This document shows positions 21,040 to 28,992 of a stretch of 35,535 nucleotides of DNA, piece by piece; position 1 is the first letter of the stretch; every line of letters starts with the position of its first letter. The stretch spans positions 1-35,535 of the forward strand of contig CAYORS010000007.1 of the NCBI GenBank assembly GCA_964406475.1. Reading direction: 5' to 3'. The position numbers and the translations under genes are program-made. The DNA is from JAQBQZ01 sp964406475 (GTDB lineage: Bacteria; Patescibacteriota; Minisyncoccia; Phycocordibacterales; CAIRYW01). The notes beneath the pieces were generated by a model. The model was given only the letters and a program-made list of their open reading frames with translations. It did not search any database and had not been told where the DNA came from.

Positions 21040-21618
21040 TTGAAAAATGCATTAGCAAGTGCTTCTGCCATGATCGGGCGTAATAGTCATGGACTCATTC
21101 TGGATGATGTTCTCCAGAGCTGCCTTTCACAACAACAACGAGACGGTTTGGATAAGATCCAAAGACTTGATCTGTCAAAAGTCAAGTTGAAACTGGGTAA
21201 ACCTGAAATTGGTAGTAAAGGGGAAGTGTGGACTCCAGAACAAGTGTCGGTGGCTGAATTCTGGTATAAACGCTTCTTGATTCTCATCCTCTTGCGTCCT
21301 GGGCACAAACGGGTTCCAAATGGTGTAGTCGATGCTTTCTGGCACCAACATATCTTGGACACTCGATCGTATTTCAAGGACATCATGGATATCTTTGGTC
21401 GCTTTCTTCATCACGATCCATATTTTGGCATTCGTGCTGAGCTAGGGGGAAATGATGATCGCAAAGAGCACGCCCGTTGTTTCAGGCAGACCTGTCGTGA
21501 TTTGCATGATCTCTTTGGAGAAGACTATTCGGCAACAGAGTCTCTCTTTCCTGGTATGAGTGGGTTGGGGTGGGACTGCTGCGAATTGGATGATGAATGT
21601 AGTGACGAAGAGATGTGA
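21040..21618 (+). CDS. GRDP-like (glycine-rich domain-containing protein-like) protein
   Basis: 192 residues if it starts at TTG 21040, 182 from ATG 21070. I cannot decide; neither has a Shine-Dalgarno, and TATAAT at 21023 would put the RNA start very near the TTG. The core VVDAFWHQHILDTRSYFKDI followed by FGRFLHHDPYFG is the signature of the GRDP-like family (also known as DUF1399), whose members in plants, fungi and bacteria have no firmly known biochemical role. Conserved His residues suggest a metal site. The C-terminus is acidic with a CC pair (GWDCCELDDECSDEE). It is monocistronic and ends at a clear terminator. Confidence 0.7.
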   Translation: MKNALASASAMIGRNSHGLILDDVLQSCLSQQQRDGLDKIQRLDLSKVKLKLGKPEIGSKGEVWTPEQVSVAEFWYKRFLILILLRPGHKRVPNGVVDAFWHQHILDTRSYFKDIMDIFGRFLHHDPYFGIRAELGGNDDRKEHARCFRQTCRDLHDLFGEDYSATESLFPGMSGLGWDCCELDDECSDEEM

Positions 21619-21635
21619 TTATATAAAATGTATTA

Positions 21636-21661
21636 GAGGAAGATTTTCTTCCTCCTTTTTT
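21636..21661 (+). terminator. Terminator after the GRDP-like gene
   Basis: GAGGAAGA (21636-21643), loop TTT, TCTTCCTC (21647-21654), C, then T6 to 21661. From here to 21811 I see no gene, only AT-rich sequence, probably part of the decayed gene that follows. Confidence 0.88.
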
Positions 21662-21796
21662 ATAAGTTAAATTTATTGTATTTATTATAGGAATTAATTT
21701 TGCATTTTCGATTCCATCTGAGAGATTGCTCAATAGCAATGTCTCCTTCGAAGATTAAATATCTTTGATACAAGAAGATGTACAAATAAAGGTTGA

Positions 21797-22012
21797 GATG
21801 TTAAAAGTGTTTTGGTGGATGATCATGTAAGGGTTATAGACAAAAAAATTTCGCAATTTAAAACTTATTTGAGATTATACAGTTTTGATGAAATTGTTTC
21901 TTTGTGTCAAAAGTATAAACTAACACTTATATATGCGTTTGGGGACATGAATAGAAAAGTACCTTTTAATGAGGAAAATTATTCTCGAATGGTGTTGGTT
22001 TTTAAAAACTAA
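21797..22012 (+). pseudogene. C-terminal remnant of a SAM-dependent methyltransferase
   Basis: The last 66 codons of an open frame read like the C-terminal end of a class I methyltransferase: a lid segment VRVIDKKISQFKTYLRL, then YSFDEIVSLCQKYKLTLIYA, GDMNRKVPFNE and a final strand MVLVFKN. The SAM-binding part (G-x-G-x-G) is missing, and the frame is closed by TGA at 21794-21796. No ATG or Shine-Dalgarno supports a start; only TTG at 21812 is available. I therefore call it a decayed fragment. A short expressed protein is possible but unlikely. Confidence 0.5.
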
Positions 22013-22071
22013 TTCTAAATAGTAGTTCCTGTGCACCATTAAAAAATAGTTTTTGGTGTATAATAAATCCT

Positions 22072-22941
22072 ATGGAACCAAAAGATATGAAATCAGATGA
22101 ACAAGATGATAAAAATTTAATAGATGAATTAGTGAATGATCGTAAAAAGTTTGATGAGTATGTTTATTTTGCTTCTATGGAGGAGGCTCTTCAAGAACTA
22201 GAACGAAGAAGGCAAGATCCACTACTTGCCCAAAAGGTAGAAGAATATCTCAAAGATGTCGGTATTCCAGAGCCGTTTGTGGGTGATCCTCGACTCGTGA
22301 TTTTTAGGCAAGTGGCAACTCCTAACATCGAAGTATCTCGATTTTTGATTATAGCTGACGGGGTAGGTATGAAGCCTCTTTTTTTGGAATATTATGATGA
22401 CAAATTCACATCAAATAATGAGTGGAAATGGTTTTTGGGTAAGCTTGGGTTTTATGAAGGGGTGGGTAAAAAGGGTGGAGAAAAGATTTCTTACAAACTC
22501 ATTATTGATTTTGTTGCATCTGATGGAAAGAAGCTTAAAGATGTGAAGACTTTTTGGGGTGAATCTCTTATTGATTTTCATCACAGACTTTTTGATTTTA
22601 ATTACACCCATATTGATAAAGATTATTTTTTTGATATTACACCGTGGTTAGAAAAAGGTATTGGTTTCAGTGCTGTACAGTATTACAAAAAAGTTTTTCC
22701 TTTGTTTATTAAAAACGCAATTCTTTTTGAAAATTTTATGCTTTGTTCGGAAGAAAAAAAATTTACATCAGAAATTTTTTTACCTGTATTTAAAAATCTT
22801 TTTGATTATTTCGGAGTAAAACCAATTATTGTTGCTTTATCTCCAACAAATATTGAGAGCGATGCTTTTTGGTTTTGTCAAAACCCTGTTACTAAAACAC
22901 ATATTGATGATATAATTAAAAAGTATGACAAACTTGATTAA
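22072..22941 (+). CDS. Hypothetical protein paired with the histidine kinase
   Basis: 289 residues with no named family. The acidic N-terminus (1-40) is followed by a helical part with ALQELERRRQDPLLAQKVEE. The middle and end are rich in aromatic residues (LIDFHHRLFDFNYTHIDKDY, LFDYFGVKPIIVALSP), consistent with a soluble alpha/beta protein. There is no membrane segment. TATAAT (22059-22064) ends seven bases before the ATG. The last 17 bases overlap the next gene, a membrane histidine kinase, so the two are cotranscribed and probably coupled in translation. It is not a response regulator: the Asp/Lys pattern of a receiver domain is absent. Confidence 0.65.
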   Translation: MEPKDMKSDEQDDKNLIDELVNDRKKFDEYVYFASMEEALQELERRRQDPLLAQKVEEYLKDVGIPEPFVGDPRLVIFRQVATPNIEVSRFLIIADGVGMKPLFLEYYDDKFTSNNEWKWFLGKLGFYEGVGKKGGEKISYKLIIDFVASDGKKLKDVKTFWGESLIDFHHRLFDFNYTHIDKDYFFDITPWLEKGIGFSAVQYYKKVFPLFIKNAILFENFMLCSEEKKFTSEIFLPVFKNLFDYFGVKPIIVALSPTNIESDAFWFCQNPVTKTHIDDIIKKYDKLD

Positions 22942-24640
22942 TACATGTCTTGCGGGTGCTGGTCCATTGAGAACAATCGCTTCTTATTCTCATCTTCTTC
23001 CGGCAGGTATTTTGCTTGCGATGAGTATTTATATATTGAGTAAAGATCGAAAAACACTCAATTTTTCTTTTTTTGTTTTCGTGGGGTATTTGTGTCTATG
23101 GCTCGTGGGAGACTGGATTACATGGTTTACTGACAATTATTTTCTTGTGAATGTTTTTTGGGCTTTTCTGGATTATACCGATGTGTGTATGTTTATCGGT
23201 GCATTGTATTTTTATGTTGTGTTTATTACGGGACAAGATCTGTCTTTGCGACAAAAAACAATTCTTGCTTCTTTGACACTTTTCCCGCTTGTACTCACTC
23301 TCTCAGGCAATTCAATTCTTGGGTTCGATCATACACAATGTGAATCTGTCGAAGATGTATATCTTACCTACTATCGTCTTTGTATTGAAGTGGGAACTAT
23401 AATTGCAATTGGTGTCATATCGTGGATAGAATGGAAGCGTAAAATGGTTGTGGTGAACAAGAGGAGTTTGATCATTGTAACAGCATCAATCATTGCCTTC
23501 TTGGGGACATTTTCTTTGGCAGGGTATTTATCAAGTGTGACATATGTCTATGAGATACAGCTTTATGGACTCTTTGTTCTTCCTGTTTTTATTATGTTTA
23601 TTGTTTTTGCTATCAATAGATATGATATTTTTGAACTTAAGTATTTCAACCAACAGCTTCTCGCGTGGATACTTGTTCCTCTTGTTGCATCAGAATATTT
23701 TTTCCTTGAGGGGTGGAGTGATTCTATTTTGAATACTATCACACTTCTTATTTCTGGATTTATTGTCTTTGTTCTTGGTCGTAGTATCAAAAAAGAAAAT
23801 ATCTACAAAAATAAAATTGAAGCATTGAATACCGATCTTATCGAACTCAACAAACATCTAAAGGAAGCAAACGAACAAAAAACAGAGTTTATTTCTCTTG
23901 CATCACACCAGCTTCGTGGACCACTCACTGCTATCAAGGGGTATGCGTCTATGATCCTTGAGGGGGATTTTGGGGCTTTGCCAGATGCTCTCAGGCTCGC
24001 ACTTGAGACAATCTTCAAATCCACACAATCTCTTGTTGTGCTTGTGGGTGATTATCTGGATGTGTCACGAATGGATCAAGGTAAAATGAAATATGATTTT
24101 ACAGATTTTGATTTGAGAGAACTTGCAAAGGAGGTGGTACTCGAACTACAACCGAACATTAGAATTTCTGGTTTGGAGCTTAATTCTTCTGTTGATGATA
24201 CAAGCGACCTCTTTATTCACGGAGATAGGGGAAAGATAAAACAGGTGATTTCAAACCTTATCGACAACTCAATCAAATATACACCAAAAGGAGTTATCAA
24301 TCTTATTATCGAACGAACTCCAGATGACAAGATTATTGTATCAATCAAAGATACTGGTGTAGGAATCGAACACGATGTGTTGCCAAAACTTTTTGAACGT
24401 TTTACACGAGCGCCAGATGCTTCACGAACCAATATCTCCGGAACAGGACTTGGTCTTTATGTTGCCAAAAAAATGCTTGAAGCCCATCGAGGGCGAATTT
24501 GGGCGGAATCAGAAGGTAAGAACAAGGGTTCAACATTCAAGCTCGAACTTGATGTGTTGCACCGCACACCAACAGAAATCAACAAAAAACTAGAGGCAAA
24601 AATAGCCGAAGTGAACAAGGAATTAGACAAAGAAATATAG
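22925..24640 (+). CDS. Membrane sensor histidine kinase with 7TM-type input
   Basis: 571 residues. Residues 20-290 hold about eight hydrophobic helices, as in the N-terminal 7TM sensor region of some histidine kinases. A coiled-coil linker (290-320) leads to the dimerisation/phospho-acceptor helix (SHQLRGPLTAIKGY, H328) and the ATPase domain: N box NLIDN (444-448), G1 DTGVG (476-480), F box FERF (490-493), G2 GTGLG (506-510). All catalytic boxes are intact. It should autophosphorylate on H328 and pass phosphate to a regulator, but no receiver gene lies in this window. The signal sensed is unknown. It begins inside the preceding gene (17-base overlap). Confidence 0.93.
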   Translation: MTNLINTCLAGAGPLRTIASYSHLLPAGILLAMSIYILSKDRKTLNFSFFVFVGYLCLWLVGDWITWFTDNYFLVNVFWAFLDYTDVCMFIGALYFYVVFITGQDLSLRQKTILASLTLFPLVLTLSGNSILGFDHTQCESVEDVYLTYYRLCIEVGTIIAIGVISWIEWKRKMVVVNKRSLIIVTASIIAFLGTFSLAGYLSSVTYVYEIQLYGLFVLPVFIMFIVFAINRYDIFELKYFNQQLLAWILVPLVASEYFFLEGWSDSILNTITLLISGFIVFVLGRSIKKENIYKNKIEALNTDLIELNKHLKEANEQKTEFISLASHQLRGPLTAIKGYASMILEGDFGALPDALRLALETIFKSTQSLVVLVGDYLDVSRMDQGKMKYDFTDFDLRELAKEVVLELQPNIRISGLELNSSVDDTSDLFIHGDRGKIKQVISNLIDNSIKYTPKGVINLIIERTPDDKIIVSIKDTGVGIEHDVLPKLFERFTRAPDASRTNISGTGLGLYVAKKMLEAHRGRIWAESEGKNKGSTFKLELDVLHRTPTEINKKLEAKIAEVNKELDKEI

Positions 24641-24677
24641 TGGTTTTATCTCTTGATTTGTTTTATACTATAAAAAT

Positions 24678-25622
24678 ATGTCACAACAAAGAATTCTTTC
24701 AGGAATCAAACCAACAGGAAGACCTCATATTGGCAACTATTTTGGTGCGATGAAGCAGTGGATAGAAATGGCAAACACACATGATACTATCGTGATGATT
24801 GCAGATTATCATGCACTCAACTTTGTCCATAATGCAGCAGAAATGCGTGATATGACAATCAATATGATTATTGATTTTCTTGCGATCGGTCTTGATCCAA
24901 AAAAAGTAATTATATTCAAACAGTCAGATGTGAGTGCACATACAGAGCTCTGTTGGATATTTGATACACTTGTGACAATGCCATATCTTGCTCGAGCACA
25001 TGCATTCAAAGATGCGGGAGCGAAGAACAAAGAAATCAATGTTGGAACATTCAACTATCCTGTTCTTATGGCGGCAGATATTTTGCTTTATGAACCAGAC
25101 ATTGTTCCTGTAGGGCTTGACCAAAAACAGCACATCGAATACACACGTGATATTGCAGAAAAATTCAATCATACTTTTGGAGACGTGTTCAAGCTCCCTA
25201 AAGAGCTTGTTTTGGAAGATGTGGCAACTGTACCTGGTATTGACGGTCGCAAAATGAGCAAAAGCTACAACAACCACATTCCTCTCTTTGCAGAAGATAG
25301 TGAGATACATAAGCTTTGTATGTCTATTGTGACTGATTCTGTGGGGGATGTGCCTCAGAATGTCTACGCGATTCACAAGCTCTTTAGAAGTGAAGATGAG
25401 CTAAAAGAAATATACGAAACAAATAAAGGAAAGTATAAAATTCTCAAAGAAAAATTAGCCGAAGATATTATAGCTTTTGTGAGACCGCTTCGAGAAAAAA
25501 GAAATCAGATCGCAGAAGACACACAATATCTTCATCAAGTCATAAAAGAAGGAGGAGAAAAGGCAAACAAAATCGCGCAAGAAAAGCTCATACAAATCAA
25601 ACAAAGTATCGGTGTTTTGTAG
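24678..25622 (+). CDS. trpS: Tryptophan--tRNA ligase
   Basis: 314 residues, a class I synthetase. The HIGH-type motif is in KPTGRPHIGNYFGAMKQW, and KMSKS is in GRKMSKSYNN. IADYHALN and LDQKQHIEYTRDIAE are typical tryptophan-enzyme segments. The size is close to the normal roughly 330. TATACT (24664-24669) ends eight bases before the ATG, giving an almost leaderless mRNA. It converges on tyrS, with only eight bases between the two stop codons; a weak 8-bp inverted repeat at 25621-25652 is the only terminator-like sequence there. Confidence 0.97.
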   Translation: MSQQRILSGIKPTGRPHIGNYFGAMKQWIEMANTHDTIVMIADYHALNFVHNAAEMRDMTINMIIDFLAIGLDPKKVIIFKQSDVSAHTELCWIFDTLVTMPYLARAHAFKDAGAKNKEINVGTFNYPVLMAADILLYEPDIVPVGLDQKQHIEYTRDIAEKFNHTFGDVFKLPKELVLEDVATVPGIDGRKMSKSYNNHIPLFAEDSEIHKLCMSIVTDSVGDVPQNVYAIHKLFRSEDELKEIYETNKGKYKILKEKLAEDIIAFVRPLREKRNQIAEDTQYLHQVIKEGGEKANKIAQEKLIQIKQSIGVL

Positions 25623-25630
25623 TTTTTGCA

Positions 25631-26800
25631 CTATACAATCTTTACAAAAACTCTTTTGCCTTTTTGAAGAATGGAGTTTTTTTCTACTGTATATTGCACA
25701 TCAGTCACTGTTTCGTTGTTTATTTTAACAGATCCATCTTCGATGAGGCGCCTTGCTTCTGTTTTTGATGTTGCTATGTTTGATTCGATGAGGATAAGGA
25801 CAATATTATAATCTTTAGGTGCAAACTCTCCCATTTCCTCAGGTATTTGTTTGTTGGTAAAAGTGTGTACAAAATACTCTTCTGCTTTGCGAGCTTCGTC
25901 CTCTTGGTGGTAGAAACGTACAATTTCGAATGCAAGTTTCATCTTGATGTTGCGAGGATTTTCTCCGTTTGCGAGCGATTCTTTGTATTCTTCTATTGTA
26001 GCCATTGGTACTCGTGTGAGTATGGTGAAATACTTGATGATGAATTCATCTTTGAGTGTCATTAGTTTGCCGTACATATCTTGTGGTGTGTCGAGGAGGT
26101 TTACGGTATTACCCCAGCTTGAACTCATCTTGCGCCCATCGAGTCCTTCAATGAGTGGAAGAGTAATAATATCTTGAGGTTCTTGGCCATACTCTCTTTG
26201 AAGATCTCTTCCTGCTAAAAGATTGAACTTTTGATCTGTACCTCCGATTTCTATATCTGCTTTGACAGCAACGGAATCATACCCTTGCATAAGAGGGTAG
26301 AGTAGTTCACGAAGAGATATATGATTGCCGGCATCAAGACGTCTTTTGATGTTGTCTCGAGAGATAAACTCATTCAAAGAAAACACATCTGCTTGTCTAC
26401 CTATTTCTCCATAAGTAAGTCCACCAAGCCAAGATGAGTTATTGTGAATTTCTATTTTTGTAATATCAATGATCTTACCAATCTGTTCTACATATCTTTC
26501 GAGATTTTTTTTGACAACATCTTCTTTGAGCATTGGGCGTTCACTGTCTTTGTCTGATGTGTCACCAATAACACCTGTAAAATCTCCTATAATAAAAACA
26601 ATTTGATGTCCTGCATCTTGAAAGTCTTTAAGCTTGAGTAGAGGAACTGTGCGTCCAAGGTGAATGTTGGGACTTGTAGGATCAATACCAAGTTTGATAC
26701 GGAGTCTTTGTCCGTTTTGAAGTTTCTTTTCTATATTTTCTTTATTGATAACTTCTTCAACAGCGCGTTCAAGAAGTAGTGTGGTATCTTGTGGTGTCAT
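25631..26800 (-). CDS. tyrS: Tyrosine--tRNA ligase
   Basis: 389 residues from ATG 26800; a TTG 13 codons upstream is open but unlikely. Class I: the HIGH-type motif is SPNIHLGRTVPLLKLKDFQD and KMSKS is GRKMSSSWGN. Substrate-pocket segments are IGDFTGVIGD, MQGYDSVAVKADIEIGGTDQ and KFNLLAGRDLQ. The C-terminal S4 RNA-binding domain (about 330-389) contains ARRLIEDGSVKINNE. The insertion pattern resembles the TyrRZ subgroup. It is divergent from aspS, whose T-box leader and promoter occupy the space between them. Confidence 0.97.
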   Translation of the reverse strand: MTPQDTTLLLERAVEEVINKENIEKKLQNGQRLRIKLGIDPTSPNIHLGRTVPLLKLKDFQDAGHQIVFIIGDFTGVIGDTSDKDSERPMLKEDVVKKNLERYVEQIGKIIDITKIEIHNNSSWLGGLTYGEIGRQADVFSLNEFISRDNIKRRLDAGNHISLRELLYPLMQGYDSVAVKADIEIGGTDQKFNLLAGRDLQREYGQEPQDIITLPLIEGLDGRKMSSSWGNTVNLLDTPQDMYGKLMTLKDEFIIKYFTILTRVPMATIEEYKESLANGENPRNIKMKLAFEIVRFYHQEDEARKAEEYFVHTFTNKQIPEEMGEFAPKDYNIVLILIESNIATSKTEARRLIEDGSVKINNETVTDVQYTVEKNSILQKGKRVFVKIV

Positions 26801-26853
26801 AGTATTATTTATTTTGCCATATTTTGACTGGTAATTCAATCTATTGATTTATG

Positions 26854-26862
26854 TGGTATAAT
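26854..26862 (+). promoter_or_regulatory. aspS extended -10 promoter
   Basis: TG-G-TATAAT (26854-26862). The -35 region (about 26834-26839, ATTCAA) is poor, as is common with extended -10 promoters. RNA would begin near 26869, giving a leader of about 150 nt before aspS, much longer than other leaders in this window. Confidence 0.6.
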
Positions 26863-26868
26863 AAAGCA

Positions 26869-27000
26869 TAATGAAATACATCCTATGACCCGATTGACAA
26901 CCGGCGAGGAGAGAGGGGTATCAAAGTTATAAACCAGGGTGGCACCGCGGAAATCCGCCCCTGAAAATTCAATTATTTTGGATTTTTAAGGGCGGTTTTT
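26869..27000 (+). promoter_or_regulatory. T-box riboswitch upstream of aspS
   Basis: AGGGTGGCACCGCG at 26936-26949 is the T-box core. The antiterminator forms from CAGG (26935-26938) with CCTG (26960-26963) and GCGG (26947-26950) with CCGC (26955-26958); the bulge carries TGGC, which would pair with the GCCA end of tRNA. C at the variable position fits discriminator G, as in tRNA-Asp. CCGCCC (26955-26960) alternatively pairs with GGGCGG (26990-26995) in a terminator. Uncharged tRNA-Asp should thus allow aspS expression. The specifier region (26869-26930) is only about 60 nt, much shorter than classical Stem I. GAC occurs at 26887-26889 and 26896-26898; I cannot say which, if either, is the specifier. 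Confidence 0.9.
26955..27000 (+). terminator. Regulated terminator of the T-box leader
   Basis: CCGCCC (26955-26960) pairs with GGGCGG (26990-26995), followed by T5 (26996-27000). AAAAT/ATTTT can extend the upper stem. The left arm is shared with the antiterminator, so the two structures exclude each other. Confidence 0.85.
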
Positions 27001-27017
27001 AAATTTATATAAATAAT

Positions 27018-28409
27018 ATGCAAAGAACATACATAAAAGACTTGGGTCAAAAGATAGGTGAGGAAGTTATCATCAAGGGGTGGATTGACGTGAGGCGCGA
27101 TCAAGGTAAACTCATCTTTTTTGACTTTCGAGATATGACAGGCAAAGTACAGGGTGTTGTGCTCCCAGGATCAAGTGCTAAAGAAGTTGCAGAAAAAACT
27201 CGACCAGAATGGGTGGTAGAGGTCAAAGGTAAAGTAAACGAACGTCCAGAAAAGAACAGACAAGCGGACAAGCAGAATGGAAATATCGAACTTGAGATTC
27301 TCGAGATTGGTATACTTAATGAATCTGAGACTCTGCCGTTTGAAATAAGTGACGATACTCGTGTTGTGGGCGAAGAGACTAGAATGAAGTATCGATATGT
27401 TGATCTCAGGAGTGCACGTATGCAGAGGAATCTTCGTATGAGAAGTGAGGTTTTCTCTCTTATGCGCAACTATTTTAGAGACAATGGGTTCACAGAAATT
27501 GAAACTCCAATCCTAACCAAGTCTACTCCCGAGGGTGCTCGAGACTATCTTGTACCATCAAGGCTCGAGAAGGGATATTTCTATGCACTTCCACAATCAC
27601 CACAACAATACAAACAACTACTTATGACATCTGGCATTGAAAAATATTTTCAATTTCCAAAGTGTATGCGAGATGAGGATACTCGGGGGGATAGACAGCC
27701 AGAGTTTACACAGCTTGATGTTGAGATGAGTTTTGCAAGTGAAGAAGAGGTAATGCAAATGACTGAAAGTCTTTTGATCAAAATCGTAAAAACCCTTTAT
27801 CCAGAAAAAAGAATTCAACAAATCCCATTTCCACGTATACCTTATGCAGAAGCAATGTCAAAATATGATATCGACAGACCAGATATTCGAGACAACAAAG
27901 AAGATCCAAACCTTCTCGCTTTTTGTTGGGTGGTAGACTTCCCAATGTTTGAAAAGAACGATAAAGGAGGTTGGACATTTACACACAATCCTTTCTCTGG
28001 ATGTAAAAGGGAATTCGAAGAAGATGTAAAAGCCAAGTCAAATATTCAAAATATTATCGCTGCGCAGTATGATATTGTCCTCAATGGTTATGAAATCGGT
28101 GGTGGTAGTATACGTAACCACAAACCAGAGATGCTACATAAAGTATTTGAAATCCTGGGCTATTCAGATGAGGAAATCCAGGGTAAATTTGGACATATGC
28201 TTGAGGCATTTAAGCTCGGGACACCTCCACACGGCGGTATTGCGTGGGGTATGGACAGACTTATGATGCTCCTTCATGGAGAGGCTAGTATTCGAGAGGT
28301 GATAGCATTCCCAAAGACTGGAGAAGGTAAAGACTTTATGATGGATGCACCAAGTACAGTGTCTGCTGAGCAACTCGTTGAACTCGGGATTAGTATAAAC
28401 AAGAAATAA
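27018..28409 (+). CDS. aspS: Aspartate--tRNA ligase lacking the GAD insertion
   Basis: 463 residues against roughly 590 for typical bacterial AspRS. N-terminal OB anticodon-binding domain (1-105), then the class II core: motif 1 near NYFRDNGFTEIETPILTKST, motif 2 CMRDEDTRGDRQPEFTQLD, motif 3 GMDRLMMLLHG. It is of bacterial type, but YDIDRPDIRDNKEDP runs directly into LLAFCWVVDFPMFE, where bacteria normally have a GAD domain of about 100-130 residues. It may be discriminating (Asp only) or non-discriminating (Asp and Asn); this window does not decide. It is controlled by the T-box leader, and the GNAT gene follows after three bases. Confidence 0.97.
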   Translation: MQRTYIKDLGQKIGEEVIIKGWIDVRRDQGKLIFFDFRDMTGKVQGVVLPGSSAKEVAEKTRPEWVVEVKGKVNERPEKNRQADKQNGNIELEILEIGILNESETLPFEISDDTRVVGEETRMKYRYVDLRSARMQRNLRMRSEVFSLMRNYFRDNGFTEIETPILTKSTPEGARDYLVPSRLEKGYFYALPQSPQQYKQLLMTSGIEKYFQFPKCMRDEDTRGDRQPEFTQLDVEMSFASEEEVMQMTESLLIKIVKTLYPEKRIQQIPFPRIPYAEAMSKYDIDRPDIRDNKEDPNLLAFCWVVDFPMFEKNDKGGWTFTHNPFSGCKREFEEDVKAKSNIQNIIAAQYDIVLNGYEIGGGSIRNHKPEMLHKVFEILGYSDEEIQGKFGHMLEAFKLGTPPHGGIAWGMDRLMMLLHGEASIREVIAFPKTGEGKDFMMDAPSTVSAEQLVELGISINKK

Positions 28410-28412
28410 AAT

Positions 28413-28988
28413 ATGCCTTTTGTATCTAAAAAAATAACCTTAAAAGATGGACAGGTTGTGACATTGCGTAGCCCTAAACTCTCAGATGTAAAGATGCTAC
28501 AAAGATTTATCAATGATGCATCAAAGGAAAAAACATTTATTCTTGCACAAGGTAAAAAATATTCTTACCAAGAAGAATTAGAATATGTAAAACGACTCTT
28601 AAAAAACATAAAACAAAAGCAAAGTGTTGCTTTGGTATTTGAAACAGGGAATAGAATTATTGGTAATGCGCAAATTCATAAACGAAAAGAAGATATACAT
28701 TCTCATATTGCTGATTTTCACATTACCATATCTCATGATTACCGTGGTTTTGGACTGGGTAAAATATTGATGACCGAGATACATAATTTTGCATCTCAAG
28801 AATTAAAAGAAATTAAAATGTTTTGTTTGAGTGTATTTGGAAATAACACTGTCGCACTCAGGCTTTATAAACAATTCGGTTACGTAATATATGGAAAGCT
28901 TCCGCAGGGTATTTTTCACCGCGGAGAGTACGTTGCTGGGATTGATATGTATAAAGTATTCAATAAAAATACCCAACCCGAAGGTTAG
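28413..28988 (+). CDS. GNAT-family N-acetyltransferase
   Basis: 191 residues. The GNAT fold is clear from DGQVVTLRSPKLSDVKMLQR at the N-terminus, the acetyl-CoA-binding motif A around DYRGFGLGKILM, and the later NNTVALRLYKQFGYVIYG (motif B). It acetylates an amine on a small molecule or protein; the acceptor is unknown. Similar proteins acetylate ribosomal proteins (RimI/RimJ type) or antibiotics. It starts three bases after aspS, so it is probably under the same T-box control. Its end overlaps the convergent gene at 28985 by four bases. Confidence 0.85.
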   Translation: MPFVSKKITLKDGQVVTLRSPKLSDVKMLQRFINDASKEKTFILAQGKKYSYQEELEYVKRLLKNIKQKQSVALVFETGNRIIGNAQIHKRKEDIHSHIADFHITISHDYRGFGLGKILMTEIHNFASQELKEIKMFCLSVFGNNTVALRLYKQFGYVIYGKLPQGIFHRGEYVAGIDMYKVFNKNTQPEG

Positions 28989-28992
28989 GTTT
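28971..28992. terminator. Bidirectional terminator between converging genes
   Basis: ACC-C-AACC, loop CGAA, GGTT-A-GGT, with a T run on the right and an A run (28964-28969) on the left, so it works for both strands. It contains the stop codons of both converging genes. The stem is modest (seven pairs with one bulge or mismatch). Confidence 0.55.

Noticed and set aside
21087..21414. Minus-strand frames opposite the GRDP-like gene
   Set aside because: No promoter and no recognisable family. The plus-strand protein has a clear family motif.
25621..25652. Terminator between trpS and tyrS
   Set aside because: The 8-bp A/T arms have a 16-nt loop and lie within the tyrS end. Too weak to list as a terminator.
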